DNA of 64,000 nt from Dyadobacter sp. SG02 (GTDB taxonomy: Bacteria; Bacteroidota; Bacteroidia; Cytophagales; Spirosomataceae), in assembly GCF_900109045.1 (NCBI RefSeq), contig NZ_FNYL01000001.1:849017-913016 (forward strand), given 5' to 3'. A model generated the notes under the pieces. It ran no database searches. It had not been told where the DNA came from and saw nothing but the letters and a program-made list of their open reading frames with translations. The number at the start of each line of letters is the position of its first letter. Within the stretch, counting starts at the first letter, position 1. Both the position numbers and the translations under genes were made by a program. Of the stretch, positions 8,504 to 16,987 are shown piece by piece.

Positions 8504-8580
8504 CAGGAATTTCGGAGCCCTCCAAACGGGGCTCACGCCGCAGAAAACACGGCATAAATCACCAATAACAACAAGCTTTT

Positions 8581-9621
8581 ATGATTACCGAGCGGGTAAA
8601 GGAGTTAGTTTCTGAAATCGAACAGGCAACCGTCAGCAATAAGGAGCAGCTGGAAGCTTTCAGGTTGAAATATATCAGTAAAAAAGGCGCGGTAACCGAG
8701 CTTTTTGATAACCTCAAAAATATCCCCCAGGAAGATCGTCGGGCTGTCGGACAAGAACTGAATACGCTGAAAAACCTGGCACAATCACGTTTTCAGGATT
8801 TTCAGACAGCACTGGAAAACTCGACAGACAGCAATCCTGAAATGCTGATCGACCTGACTTTGCCTGTAACCCCCAACTTGCAGGGAAGCCTTCACCCGCT
8901 AACTATCGTTCGCCGGAGGATCATCGAAATCTTCGAGCGCATGGGCTTCAATGTGTCTTACGGGCCGGAGATCGAAAAGGATTGGTATAATTTCAGTGCG
9001 TTGAACTTTGCCGATAACCACCCGGCGCGTGAAATGCAGGATACCTTCTTTATTTCCAAAAGTGAAGGCGATGTGAAAGACGACGTCCTTCTGCGTACGC
9101 ACACATCCAACGTGCAGGTGCGCCTGATGGAGCGCCAGAAACCACCGATCCGGTCCATTATGCCCGGTCGTGTATTCCGAAATGAAGCGATCTCAGCCCG
9201 CGCGCATTGCGTTTTCCACCAGGTAGAAGGCCTTTATGTGGATAAGAATGTGAGTTTCAAAGATCTAAAAGATACGTTATATCATTTCGCGAAGGAGATG
9301 TTCGGCAAGGATTCCAAAATCCGCCTCCGCCCATCCTACTTCCCTTTTACGGAGCCCAGCGCTGAAATCGACGTTTCCTGCTTTATTTGTGGAGGGTCGG
9401 GCTGTAATGTTTGCAAACACACCGGCTGGGTGGAGATCGCCGGCTCCGGTATGGTGGACCCGAATGTATTGGAAAATTGCGGCATCGACAGCGAAGAGTA
9501 TACCGGTTTTGCGTTCGGAATGGGCATCGAGCGGATTACGATGCTGCGGTACGGTATCAACGACCTCCGTTTGTTCACAGAAAATGACGTCAGGTTCCTG
9601 CGGCAATTCGAAGGCGCCTGA
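8581..9621 (+). CDS. pheS: Phenylalanine--tRNA ligase alpha subunit
   Basis: The 346-residue protein has the N-terminal coiled-coil tRNA-binding arm (about 1-90, with KYISKKGAVTELFDNLKNIP), then the class II catalytic core. This includes HPLTIVRRRIIEIFERMGF, DTFFIS, the LLRTHTSNVQVRLM segment, VFRNEAISARAHCVFHQVEG (motif 2) and GFAFGMGIERITMLRYGI (motif 3). A cysteine cluster CFICGGSGCNVC lies in the loop where this phylum's PheS usually carries one. PheS pairs with PheT to charge tRNA-Phe; pheT is not adjacent here. A good promoter precedes the gene and a very strong terminator follows, so it is transcribed alone. Confidence 0.97.
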   Translation: MITERVKELVSEIEQATVSNKEQLEAFRLKYISKKGAVTELFDNLKNIPQEDRRAVGQELNTLKNLAQSRFQDFQTALENSTDSNPEMLIDLTLPVTPNLQGSLHPLTIVRRRIIEIFERMGFNVSYGPEIEKDWYNFSALNFADNHPAREMQDTFFISKSEGDVKDDVLLRTHTSNVQVRLMERQKPPIRSIMPGRVFRNEAISARAHCVFHQVEGLYVDKNVSFKDLKDTLYHFAKEMFGKDSKIRLRPSYFPFTEPSAEIDVSCFICGGSGCNVCKHTGWVEIAGSGMVDPNVLENCGIDSEEYTGFAFGMGIERITMLRYGINDLRLFTENDVRFLRQFEGA

Positions 9622-9633
9622 TTTGAAATACTA

Positions 9634-9683
9634 TAAAAAGTAAATGCCCTGAAATGTCATCATTTCAGGGCATTTACTTTTTA
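9634..9683. terminator. Bidirectional terminator with a 23-bp perfect stem
   Basis: Bases 9634-9656 pair perfectly with 9661-9683 around a TCAT loop. The outer stem is A/T rich, giving a T run on either strand. It separates convergent pheS and the esterase gene. Confidence 0.85.
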
Positions 9684-9692
9684 AACAAACCA

Positions 9693-10424
9693 TCAAAACC
9701 GTGTTTCGAGATAATAAGGAAGCATTTTTTTCCATGCCCACCATTCGTGGGGAATATCGCTCCCCCATATATCCAGTTCGTGCGGCACATTCTTGGAGGC
9801 CAGGATCGAGGAGATATGCCTCGAATAATCCGGCACCTCGTACGCGCCCGAACCCGTGATGAAATGAATGTGGCGACTATCGCGGTACATCGACAAATGC
9901 CATTCCGCTTTCAGGTTCGGCAGGTAATGTACCGGCGAGTTGAAATACACATTATCGTCGTAATAACCGTCGGTATACACGCTCAGGTCGTAACAGCCAC
10001 TCATTGCAATCACGCCGTGAATGTAATCGGGGTGTTTGAAAAACAAGTTGGCGGCATGCAATGCGCCGAAAGATGCACCCACGGCGATGATTTCGTTGGT
10101 AGGGCTGGTATCCTCCTTAATAAACGGTATCACCTCTTTAATCACGTAATCGTTGAAAGCCTGATGCCGCACGGCTTTGTCATAGCCGTGCATATGCGGG
10201 TTTAGCCAGCTTTCGGCATTAATGCTGTTGATGCAATAAACTTTCACCTTTCCGGAATAGATATAAGGCCCGATCGCGTCGATCAATCCATTCCGTTCGT
10301 ATTCGAGGTAATCGGATGCCGCTGTCGGAATCAGCAGGAGGGCAACTCCATAATGTCCGTAAACGGCAACCTCCATTTCCTTGTTAAGCGCCGGACTGAA
10401 CCATCCGGTTATATGGCGTTGCAT
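9693..10424 (-). CDS. Esterase-family alpha/beta hydrolase
   Basis: The 243-residue cytoplasmic protein matches the esterase D-like family (PF00756). It has the nucleophile elbow GASFGALHA (G-x-S-x-G), an acidic residue likely in ITGSGAYEV..D, and a late DIPHEWWAWKKMLPYYL providing the His. No signal peptide is seen (MQRHITGWFSPALNKEMEV). It lies 114 bases downstream of a circularly permuted ATP-grasp gene on the same strand, a recurring pairing in this phylum, so the two may act on the same peptide-like product. The substrate is unknown. It ends 9 bases from the pheS terminator. Confidence 0.8.
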   Translation of the reverse strand: MQRHITGWFSPALNKEMEVAVYGHYGVALLLIPTAASDYLEYERNGLIDAIGPYIYSGKVKVYCINSINAESWLNPHMHGYDKAVRHQAFNDYVIKEVIPFIKEDTSPTNEIIAVGASFGALHAANLFFKHPDYIHGVIAMSGCYDLSVYTDGYYDDNVYFNSPVHYLPNLKAEWHLSMYRDSRHIHFITGSGAYEVPDYSRHISSILASKNVPHELDIWGSDIPHEWWAWKKMLPYYLETRF

Positions 10425-10538
10425 TGTTGAATCATTTAAGTTACTGACTATTCATTTTCAGGCAGTTCAAACAAGGTTTATCAAAAAAACACATAAACCG
10501 TTATCATGAACAGACTGCCAGTAACTGTTAATGATAAC

Positions 10539-11969
10539 TTAATACAATACCCAGGTGTCTTTTCCTCCGCCACCCTGCGACGAATTCACCACAAGCGATC
10601 CCTTACGCAACGCTACACGGGTAAGCCCGCCAGGGATCACGCTGATATCGTCACCATATAATATGTAAGGCCGGAGATCTACATGCCGCCCCTCGGCGTG
10701 TGCATCGACCATACAAGGCACCCTTGATAGTGAAATCGTTGGTTGGGCAATATAATTCCGCGGATTGTCCTTTATTTTTTGCCGGAAAAGTTCGTGTTCT
10801 TCTTCCGTCGCCTTCGGCCCGATGAGCATTCCATAACCGCCGGCCTCATTAGCTTCTTTTACAACCAATTGTGATATATTCTCAAGAACGTAATTCATAT
10901 CGTCCTCTTCGCCGCAGATATAGGTCTTCACGTTTGGAATAATCGCCTCCTCGCCCAGGTAGTACTTGATAATGCGTGGTACATAAGCATACACTACCTT
11001 GTCGTCGGCCACGCCCGTTCCAGGCGCATTGGCCAACGCCACGCGTCCTTTTTTATACACTTCAAAAATACCTGGGATGCCGATCAACGAATCCTCACGG
11101 AATGATTCCGGGTCCATGAAAGTATCGTCGATCCGCCGGTAGATTACATCCACGATCTGCAAACCATTCGTCGTCCGCATTTTAACATACCCATCCGAAA
11201 CTACGAGATCCCGTGCATCTACGAGTTCCACACCCATTTGCTGGGCGAGGTACGAATGCTCGAAATAGGCCGAGTTATAAATGCCGGGCGTCAGTACCGC
11301 TACTGTCGGGTTAGGGCGGTCGGCGAGATGTTGCAGCATTTGCAGCAGGCGCGTCGGGTAATCGGATACCGGCCTCACACCCGTGCGCGCGAGCACATCG
11401 GGGAAGATTTGCTTCGACAACTCCCTGTTTTCCAGCATATAAGAAACACCGGATGGGCAGCGCAGGTTGTCTTCGAGCACCATAAATGTGCCGTCATCAC
11501 CCTTAATGAGGTCAGTACCCGTGATGTGGCACCAGATGCCTTTCGGCGGTTTCAGGCCTATGCAGGGTTTGAGAAAGCATTTACTCGATTCGATCAACTC
11601 GCGCGGCACTACGCCGTCATTCAATATATTCTGGTCATTGTAAACGTCGTCGATGAACATATTCAATGCCTTGATCCGCTGTTTCAAGCCTTTTTCAAGC
11701 CACTCCCACTCCGCATTCGACAGCACCCTCGGAATAATGTCGATCGGCATAATGCGCTCGGTACCTTCGCCTTCGGAATACACATTGAATGTAATACCCA
11801 TCGATAACAGCGCTCGCTCGGTGGCTAGTTGCCGGTTCGTCAGATCTTCGTGTGTCAGGTTTTCAAATTTATTCTTTAAATGTTCATACCCCGGACGTAT
11901 TTCACCCTCCGGGGTAAACATCTCATCGAAGAAATTTTCTATTTGATAATTAGAAAATGAAAAATTCAT
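10539..11969 (-). CDS. Circularly permuted type 2 ATP-grasp protein
   Basis: The 476-residue protein belongs to the circularly permuted ATP-grasp type 2 family. Diagnostic stretches are PIDIIPRVLSNAEWEWLEKG, IKALNMFIDDVYNDQNIL, GTDLIKGDDGTFMVLEDNLR, DVIYRRIDDTFMDP, LANAPGTGVADDKVVYAYVP and the C-terminal VALRKGSLVVNSSQGGGGKDTWVL. The family is proposed to make amide or peptide-type bonds, usually beside an alpha-E protein and a transglutaminase. Only an esterase accompanies it here. The ATG at 11969 is chosen over a TTG three codons upstream because the TTG has no better context. A separate promoter must lie in 11970-12286. Confidence 0.85.
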   Translation of the reverse strand: MNFSFSNYQIENFFDEMFTPEGEIRPGYEHLKNKFENLTHEDLTNRQLATERALLSMGITFNVYSEGEGTERIMPIDIIPRVLSNAEWEWLEKGLKQRIKALNMFIDDVYNDQNILNDGVVPRELIESSKCFLKPCIGLKPPKGIWCHITGTDLIKGDDGTFMVLEDNLRCPSGVSYMLENRELSKQIFPDVLARTGVRPVSDYPTRLLQMLQHLADRPNPTVAVLTPGIYNSAYFEHSYLAQQMGVELVDARDLVVSDGYVKMRTTNGLQIVDVIYRRIDDTFMDPESFREDSLIGIPGIFEVYKKGRVALANAPGTGVADDKVVYAYVPRIIKYYLGEEAIIPNVKTYICGEEDDMNYVLENISQLVVKEANEAGGYGMLIGPKATEEEHELFRQKIKDNPRNYIAQPTISLSRVPCMVDAHAEGRHVDLRPYILYGDDISVIPGGLTRVALRKGSLVVNSSQGGGGKDTWVLY

Positions 11970-11978
11970 ACAATTCAA

Positions 11979-12286
11979 AATTTGAATAAGTCAATACCGA
12001 TAGTTCACAGAACAATATATGGTCAATGTATGAATTACCAAAACAAATACCAACAGCCATCGACAAGCAATCTCGGCTTTCCGTTCCCGGAAAAAGCCTA
12101 AACCACTGAGCGCGACAAGTTCCGCCGGGAGCAACCTTTTCTGCATCTCCTCCGTATTAAAATCGTGCCGCCAAACGTTATGGAATATTCTTTACCCAAT
12201 CAGTAAACAATGTTGCAAGTCAGTGCCGTTAGCGTTTTCTTTGTAACCTGATAATTGTCGGCCACCCCTACCGAATCTCGTTCCCT
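11979..12286. other. Divergent intergenic region, no gene seen
   Basis: About 308 bases separate the ATP-grasp gene from the DUF5723 gene. I see no convincing -7 element on either strand (only a TTTTCTTTG near 12236 that lacks the TA), no hairpin and no open frame with family signatures. Confidence 0.5.
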
Positions 12287-13834
12287 ATGCAAAAAAGCTG
12301 GTTATCCATATTAGGACTGGTCTGCGGATTAACCATCAACGTCCAAGCCCAGCATTTGCCGGGCACGGCCATGAGCAATTTTGCCGGAACGAATGCATTA
12401 TACCACAATCCGGCTTTTGTGGCCGACAGCCGTTACAGCGTATATGTAAACCTCGTCGGCACGCAGTTTTATACAGCCAACAACCACGTCAAATACGAAG
12501 CGCCTTACTCATTCCTGAGCCTGATTACCAACACCGTACCGGATAAGTACCACAACGAACGGGGCATGCTGCTGTTCCCTCGCGCCTACCTGGGCGAGAA
12601 GTTGAACGGCAACAAAAAGTATATGAACGCCGGCGGCGATACGCGCCTGCCTTCTATTATGTTCAATATGTTCAAAGGGCGCATTGGTGTGGGAATTTCG
12701 TCGCGGGCACGCTATATCCTGAACATGACTCAGGTAACCGAGCCCATGGCGCGGTTGATTAGCAAGACGACGCAGTTTAAGGACATACAAGGTCAGGTTT
12801 ATGAAAACCAGTCGGGCCAGCTGCACGTGAATGGTTTAGGCGAGATAGCGATTACGCTCGGCGGCACCGTTTTCGACAATGAGACCGATTACCTCAAAGT
12901 GGGTTTCACAGTCAAAAGGCTCATCGGCCTTTACAATGCTCACGCCATTATCGAGAATTCGTCCTACGACATCCAGCCCGACCCTGTCTGGGAAAATAAG
13001 CGGCAGTATATTAATGTAAATGAAATCAATGTGCGCTATGCGCTCACACGCGACGAAGGTTTCCAGAACGTCAAGCCATCTCCTGCCTGGCTCTTCGGCG
13101 GCGCGCCTCCCGGAAGCGGCTGGGGCTTCGACCTCGGGGCAGTTTACGAATACCGGCCCGATGTGCACAAAGCCACGTACCGCGAAAGAGGCGAACGCAA
13201 GCGCGACGCGTCTAAAAACAAATACCTGTACCGCATAGCCGTTTCACTGACAGACATTGGCCGTGTGCATTTCAACAACCCGGCCTACATCCTGCAACAG
13301 GAAACCCACACGACAAACAAGGAATTCCGTTACGACACATTCCAAAAACTGAAAGGTTCCGAAGGCATTTTCAATGCGATCAACTCGTCTCTGGATGGCG
13401 GGCAACCTATCGCGCCGAACTTCAAATCGATGCTACCGACGGCATTCCAGGCGAGTGTGGATTACAATGTAAAACCTAATGTGTATGTCAATGGTCTTTG
13501 GGTGCAAAACCTGATCCCGCAAGGCGCATTTGGCATGAAGGCTGAATCCTACATCGGCGTTACGCCGCGTTACGAACATAAATGGTACGAAATATCGGTA
13601 CCGCTATCGCTCATGAACCGCTACCGCTCGCCGGCGATCGGGCTTGCAGGACGCATCGGTCCGCTCTGGCTTGGTACCGACCATCTTACCGGGTTATTAA
13701 ATATCGGTAACCCACGATCATTCAACCTGTATTTCGGCATTTCCGGCGGGCTGTTCCGCAGACCACCCGAATCTCAGAACCAATGCTGGCCGCCACAGGA
13801 TTCATGGCTTCGCCGCATTTTTTCTAAACGATAA
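12287..13834 (+). CDS. DUF5723 family outer-membrane protein
   Basis: The 515-residue protein has a signal peptide (about 1-21, ending VQAQ) followed by HLPGTAMSNFAGTNALYHNPAFVADSRY. The AGxxALYxNPA pattern is shared by FadL/PorV-like barrels and the Bacteroidota DUF5723 family. Repeated amphipathic strands and internal aromatic/glycine turns (GWGFDLGAVYEYRP, YNVKPNVYVNGLWVQNL, FNLYFGISGGLF) support an outer-membrane barrel. The function is unknown. It has a cysteine-containing tail NQCWPPQ and a basic end RIFSKR, so it does not finish in the usual aromatic residue. msrB follows 65 bases later on the same strand. Confidence 0.78.
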   Translation: MQKSWLSILGLVCGLTINVQAQHLPGTAMSNFAGTNALYHNPAFVADSRYSVYVNLVGTQFYTANNHVKYEAPYSFLSLITNTVPDKYHNERGMLLFPRAYLGEKLNGNKKYMNAGGDTRLPSIMFNMFKGRIGVGISSRARYILNMTQVTEPMARLISKTTQFKDIQGQVYENQSGQLHVNGLGEIAITLGGTVFDNETDYLKVGFTVKRLIGLYNAHAIIENSSYDIQPDPVWENKRQYINVNEINVRYALTRDEGFQNVKPSPAWLFGGAPPGSGWGFDLGAVYEYRPDVHKATYRERGERKRDASKNKYLYRIAVSLTDIGRVHFNNPAYILQQETHTTNKEFRYDTFQKLKGSEGIFNAINSSLDGGQPIAPNFKSMLPTAFQASVDYNVKPNVYVNGLWVQNLIPQGAFGMKAESYIGVTPRYEHKWYEISVPLSLMNRYRSPAIGLAGRIGPLWLGTDHLTGLLNIGNPRSFNLYFGISGGLFRRPPESQNQCWPPQDSWLRRIFSKR

Positions 13835-13899
13835 ATTTTCCTTCAACGTTATGACAGGATATGGTACGATTTTTCAGACCATTCCTAAAAAATAAATCC

Positions 13900-14295
13900 A
13901 TGAGAGAAGTACAAAAATCCAGAGAAGAATGGCAGCAGGAGCTTACCGGCCAGCAATGCTTCGTTCTGTTTGATAAAGGCACCGAGCGGCCGTTTTCGCA
14001 TCCTTATAATGACAATAAAGAAGAGGGCACCTACGTGTGTGCGGCGTGCGGGACGCCACTTTTCAGTTCGGAGGCAAAATACGATTCAGGTTCGGGATGG
14101 CCGAGCTTTTTTATGCCGGTAGCCAAAGACAATGTAGAAGAAATTGTTGACAAAACGCACGGCATGATCCGCACCGAAGTGGTTTGCCGGACCTGCGGCG
14201 GACATCTCGGGCACGTTTTCAACGACGGCCCCAAACCAACCGGACTTCGTTACTGCATGAACGGCGCTGCATTGAAATTTCACAAAGCTGAATAG
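13900..14295 (+). CDS. msrB: Peptide-methionine (R)-S-oxide reductase MsrB
   Basis: From the ATG at 13900 the product is 131 residues, the family's usual size. Zinc ligands are C47, C50, C96 and C99 (CAACG and CRTCGG), the substrate loop GSGWPSFF is at 64-71, and the catalytic cysteine is C119 in [11 protein letters not shown]. It reduces methionine-R-sulfoxide in proteins. An in-frame ATG at 13861 would add 13 basic/hydrophobic residues ([13 protein letters not shown]); that looks more like untranslated leader than an export signal, but it cannot be excluded. A terminator follows directly, so the gene ends its unit. Confidence 0.93.
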   Translation: MREVQKSREEWQQELTGQQCFVLFDKGTERPFSHPYNDNKEEGTYVCAACGTPLFSSEAKYDSGSGWPSFFMPVAKDNVEEIVDKTHGMIRTEVVCRTCGGHLGHVFNDGPKPTGLRYCMNGAALKFHKAE

Positions 14296-14308
14296 AATAA
14301 ATCTCAGA

Positions 14309-14345
14309 AAAAGCCGGATTGAATCATATCTATCCGGCTTTTCTT
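14309..14345 (+). terminator. Intrinsic terminator after msrB
   Basis: AAAAGCCGGAT (14309-14319) pairs with ATCCGGCTTTT (14332-14342), followed by CTT. It abuts the -7 promoter element of the next gene. Confidence 0.75.
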
Positions 14346-14352
14346 ATCTTTG
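14345..14352 (+). promoter_or_regulatory. -7 promoter element of the class A PBP gene
   Basis: TATCTTTG at 14345-14352 is a consensus -7 box 25 bases before the ATG at 14377. It overlaps the only other in-frame start candidate (TTG at 14350), which argues that the TTG is not used. Confidence 0.5.
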
Positions 14353-14376
14353 ACACATTACGAACCAAAACGTTTG

Positions 14377-16929
14377 ATGGAAGTTATCCGATCGTTTTTT
14401 ACCACAATCAGAACGCTTTTCCGGTCAATCCGGACGCGACTCGCCACACTCATCAACAGGATTGCTTATAGAATTACCTCGCTTGTAACCGGCAAACCTA
14501 AGGCCGACGAGCTCTTTCACTCTTACCGGCAGAACAAAAAGTCGGTGCGCGGCTGGTGGGAGGACAGGGTGGATGTGAATTCGAGATATTACCGCCCTCT
14601 CGTAACACTCTGGAAAACGATGGTTTACGGGATTGTAGCATTTGCCCTCTATATTTTCTGTGTGGAAACCAATTTCCTCTGGCTGATGGGCAGCATGCCG
14701 AGCGTGGAAGATTTGCAAAACCCGAAAGTGGCGCAATCCTCGGAAATTTATACTGCCGACGGCATCATGATCGGCAAATTCTACACGGAGAACCGGACGC
14801 CCGTTCCTTACAAACAGATTTCTCCAAACCTTGTCAAAGCATTGATCGCTACCGAAGATGCCCGTTTCTACCGGCATTCGGGTATCGATTACAAGGCGAT
14901 GGCCAGCGTGGCCTGGGGGATCGTCACCGGCGCTACGGATCGTGGCGGGGGTAGCACCATTACCCAGCAGCTAGCTAAAAAGCTTTTTAAAACCCGTAAA
15001 TCGGGTGCACGTGGATTGCTAGGCTACGTTCCGGGCGTGAGTACTTTGATTTACAAGACCAAGGAATGGCTCACGGCCATTAAACTGGAAAGGAATTTTA
15101 CTAAAGAGGAAATCCTGACCATGTATTTCAACACGGTCGATTATGGGAATAATACTTACGGCATCAACACAGCCGCCAAGTCGTATTTCAGCAAATCGCC
15201 AGACAGCCTGAACGTGCAGGAATCTGCGGTGCTTGTGGGTTTGCAAAAAGCGACCACGACTTACAACCCGATCCGCAATATGAAACGTTCGCTCGAACGC
15301 CGCAATGTGGTGATCGATCAGATGCGTAAATATGGTTACCTGAATGCCAAACAGGCCGATTCGATCAGCGCATTACCAATTGAGCTGAAAACCAAGTTCG
15401 AAACTCCGTACGATGGCAATGCCAATTATTTCAAGAATGCGGTGGTTGATTTTGTTAAAAAATGGGGGGACGAGAATGGCTATGACCTTTATACCGATGG
15501 CTTGAAAATCTACACCACCATCGACTCGCGCATGCAGGAAGACGCGGAAGAAGCCATGACCCAGAAAATGAAGCAGTTGCAACGCATTTTCGAAGATCAC
15601 TGGCGTAACCAGAATCCCTGGCGCGACGAGGACGGCAACGAAATCACCGATTTCCTTCCTACTGTCGTGAGGCGGACCAGCAAATACAAGTCGCTTGCCG
15701 CTAAATTCCCGAACAATCCTGACAGCGTGACCTATTACCTCAATAAGAAGGACACCATGGCCGTCTATGATTGGAAAAACAGCGGAGAAATGAAGAAGTA
15801 CTGGAGTTCCATGGATTCCCTCGATTACTACAAGCGTATTCTTCGTGCCGGTATGATGGCTATGAACCCGCAAACCGGGCAGATTAAGGCCTGGGTGGGT
15901 GGTTTAGATTACAACTATTTCAAATACGATGCAGTTAAGCAGGGCAAACGTCAGCCGGGCTCGACATTCAAGCCGTTCGTGTACACGACCGCGATTGACG
16001 ACTCTTCATTTAACATGAACCCTTGCGACGAGATCGTGGACAAGCCGTTTGAGAAAACCTACGAGGAAGACGGTGAAGAGAAAATCTGGAAACCCCGAAA
16101 CGCAACCGGATCTTACACATATGCCCCTATGACCCTCCGCCGGGCATTGGCACAGTCCATTAACTCGGTAACGGCAGAACTCACCGACCAGGTAGGCGCG
16201 GCAAATGTGGTTCGTTATGCCAAAAAAATGGGTATTACCACACCTTTGAAACCTGTTCCTTCGATCGGCCTGGGGCCATTCGACGTGTCGCTTTACGATA
16301 TGGTGGCGGCTTATGGCGTTTTTGCAAACAATGGTACTTACACCCAGCCCATTCTCGTAACCAAGATCGAGGATAGCAATGGGAAGGTGATCGAAGAGTT
16401 CCAGCCGGAGCACCGTCAGGCGATCAGTGAAGAATCAGCGTTTTTGATGCTGCAAATGCTGCGTGCCGGCGTGGAAGAAGGAGGCGGCACTTCGGGAAGT
16501 ATCCGGTGGAGGTTCAATGTAACGCTGAATGGTAACGAGCTGGGCGGCAAAACCGGAACCACTTCCAATAACTCCGACGGCTGGTTCATGTGCGTCACGC
16601 GCGACCTCGTTGTGGGCGCCTGGGTAGGTGGCGACGATCGCAGTATCCACTTCCGGACGACCAACCTCGGCGAAGGGGCCAAAACTGCATTGCCAATTGT
16701 AGGAGCATTCCTTGAAAAGGTTTATAAAGACAAATCCATAGAACCGGGCCCATTCCCGAAACCGAGCTTTAAAATAGCCAAAACATACAACTGCCCTACC
16801 CAATGGGCGCCGGCTGTAAGCGATTCGCTGGGAATAGAAGGCGACAGTACGCCGGCCAAACGGAATGAGGAAGACGATTTCCTGATCGGACCTCCACCGA
16901 TACCTCTGGATACCGGGAAGAGAAACTAA
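14377..16929 (+). CDS. Class A penicillin-binding protein (PBP1A-type)
   Basis: This 850-residue bifunctional peptidoglycan synthase has a basic cytoplasmic N-terminus and one membrane anchor at about residues 80-100. The GT51 glycosyltransferase follows, with catalytic E160 in ATEDARFYRHSGID, GGSTITQQLAKKLF, and EEILTMYFNTVDYGNNTYGI. The transpeptidase domain has the active-site STFK (S529-K532), SINS as the SxN motif, and GGKTGTTSNNSDGWF as the KTG motif. It polymerises and cross-links the cell wall in the periplasm. The start is the ATG at 14377, since an upstream in-frame TTG overlaps a promoter -7 box. The C-terminus is rich in Pro and acidic residues. A strong terminator follows. Confidence 0.95.
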   Translation: MEVIRSFFTTIRTLFRSIRTRLATLINRIAYRITSLVTGKPKADELFHSYRQNKKSVRGWWEDRVDVNSRYYRPLVTLWKTMVYGIVAFALYIFCVETNFLWLMGSMPSVEDLQNPKVAQSSEIYTADGIMIGKFYTENRTPVPYKQISPNLVKALIATEDARFYRHSGIDYKAMASVAWGIVTGATDRGGGSTITQQLAKKLFKTRKSGARGLLGYVPGVSTLIYKTKEWLTAIKLERNFTKEEILTMYFNTVDYGNNTYGINTAAKSYFSKSPDSLNVQESAVLVGLQKATTTYNPIRNMKRSLERRNVVIDQMRKYGYLNAKQADSISALPIELKTKFETPYDGNANYFKNAVVDFVKKWGDENGYDLYTDGLKIYTTIDSRMQEDAEEAMTQKMKQLQRIFEDHWRNQNPWRDEDGNEITDFLPTVVRRTSKYKSLAAKFPNNPDSVTYYLNKKDTMAVYDWKNSGEMKKYWSSMDSLDYYKRILRAGMMAMNPQTGQIKAWVGGLDYNYFKYDAVKQGKRQPGSTFKPFVYTTAIDDSSFNMNPCDEIVDKPFEKTYEEDGEEKIWKPRNATGSYTYAPMTLRRALAQSINSVTAELTDQVGAANVVRYAKKMGITTPLKPVPSIGLGPFDVSLYDMVAAYGVFANNGTYTQPILVTKIEDSNGKVIEEFQPEHRQAISEESAFLMLQMLRAGVEEGGGTSGSIRWRFNVTLNGNELGGKTGTTSNNSDGWFMCVTRDLVVGAWVGGDDRSIHFRTTNLGEGAKTALPIVGAFLEKVYKDKSIEPGPFPKPSFKIAKTYNCPTQWAPAVSDSLGIEGDSTPAKRNEEDDFLIGPPPIPLDTGKRN

Positions 16930-16965
16930 AAAAATCCCTGGCATTGGAAAGTGTCAGGGATTTTT
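16930..16965. terminator. Bidirectional intrinsic terminator
   Basis: AAAAATCCCTG (16930-16940) pairs with CAGGGATTTTT (16955-16965), with further wobble pairs inside. It sits between the convergent PBP and ABC transporter genes and has A/T tails on both strands. Confidence 0.85.
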
Positions 16966-16987
16966 GTTGGATCATGTCAGGCTGTTT

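Larger units (their letters stand above)
8235..8580. other. Divergent intergenic region between LytTR gene and pheS
   Basis: This 346-base stretch has no credible gene. It holds the LytTR and pheS promoters, a cluster of ACGTAA/GCGTAA motifs, an 8-base inverted repeat CTATTTGT/ACAAATAG (8329-8336/8351-8358), and a GAGCCC/GGGCTC hairpin (8515-8520/8529-8534) at the expected 5' end of the pheS message. Confidence 0.6.

Noticed and set aside
8367..8555. Minus-strand 62-codon open frame in the LytTR-pheS gap
   Set aside because: It overlaps the pheS promoter and motif cluster, and its residues resemble no protein family.
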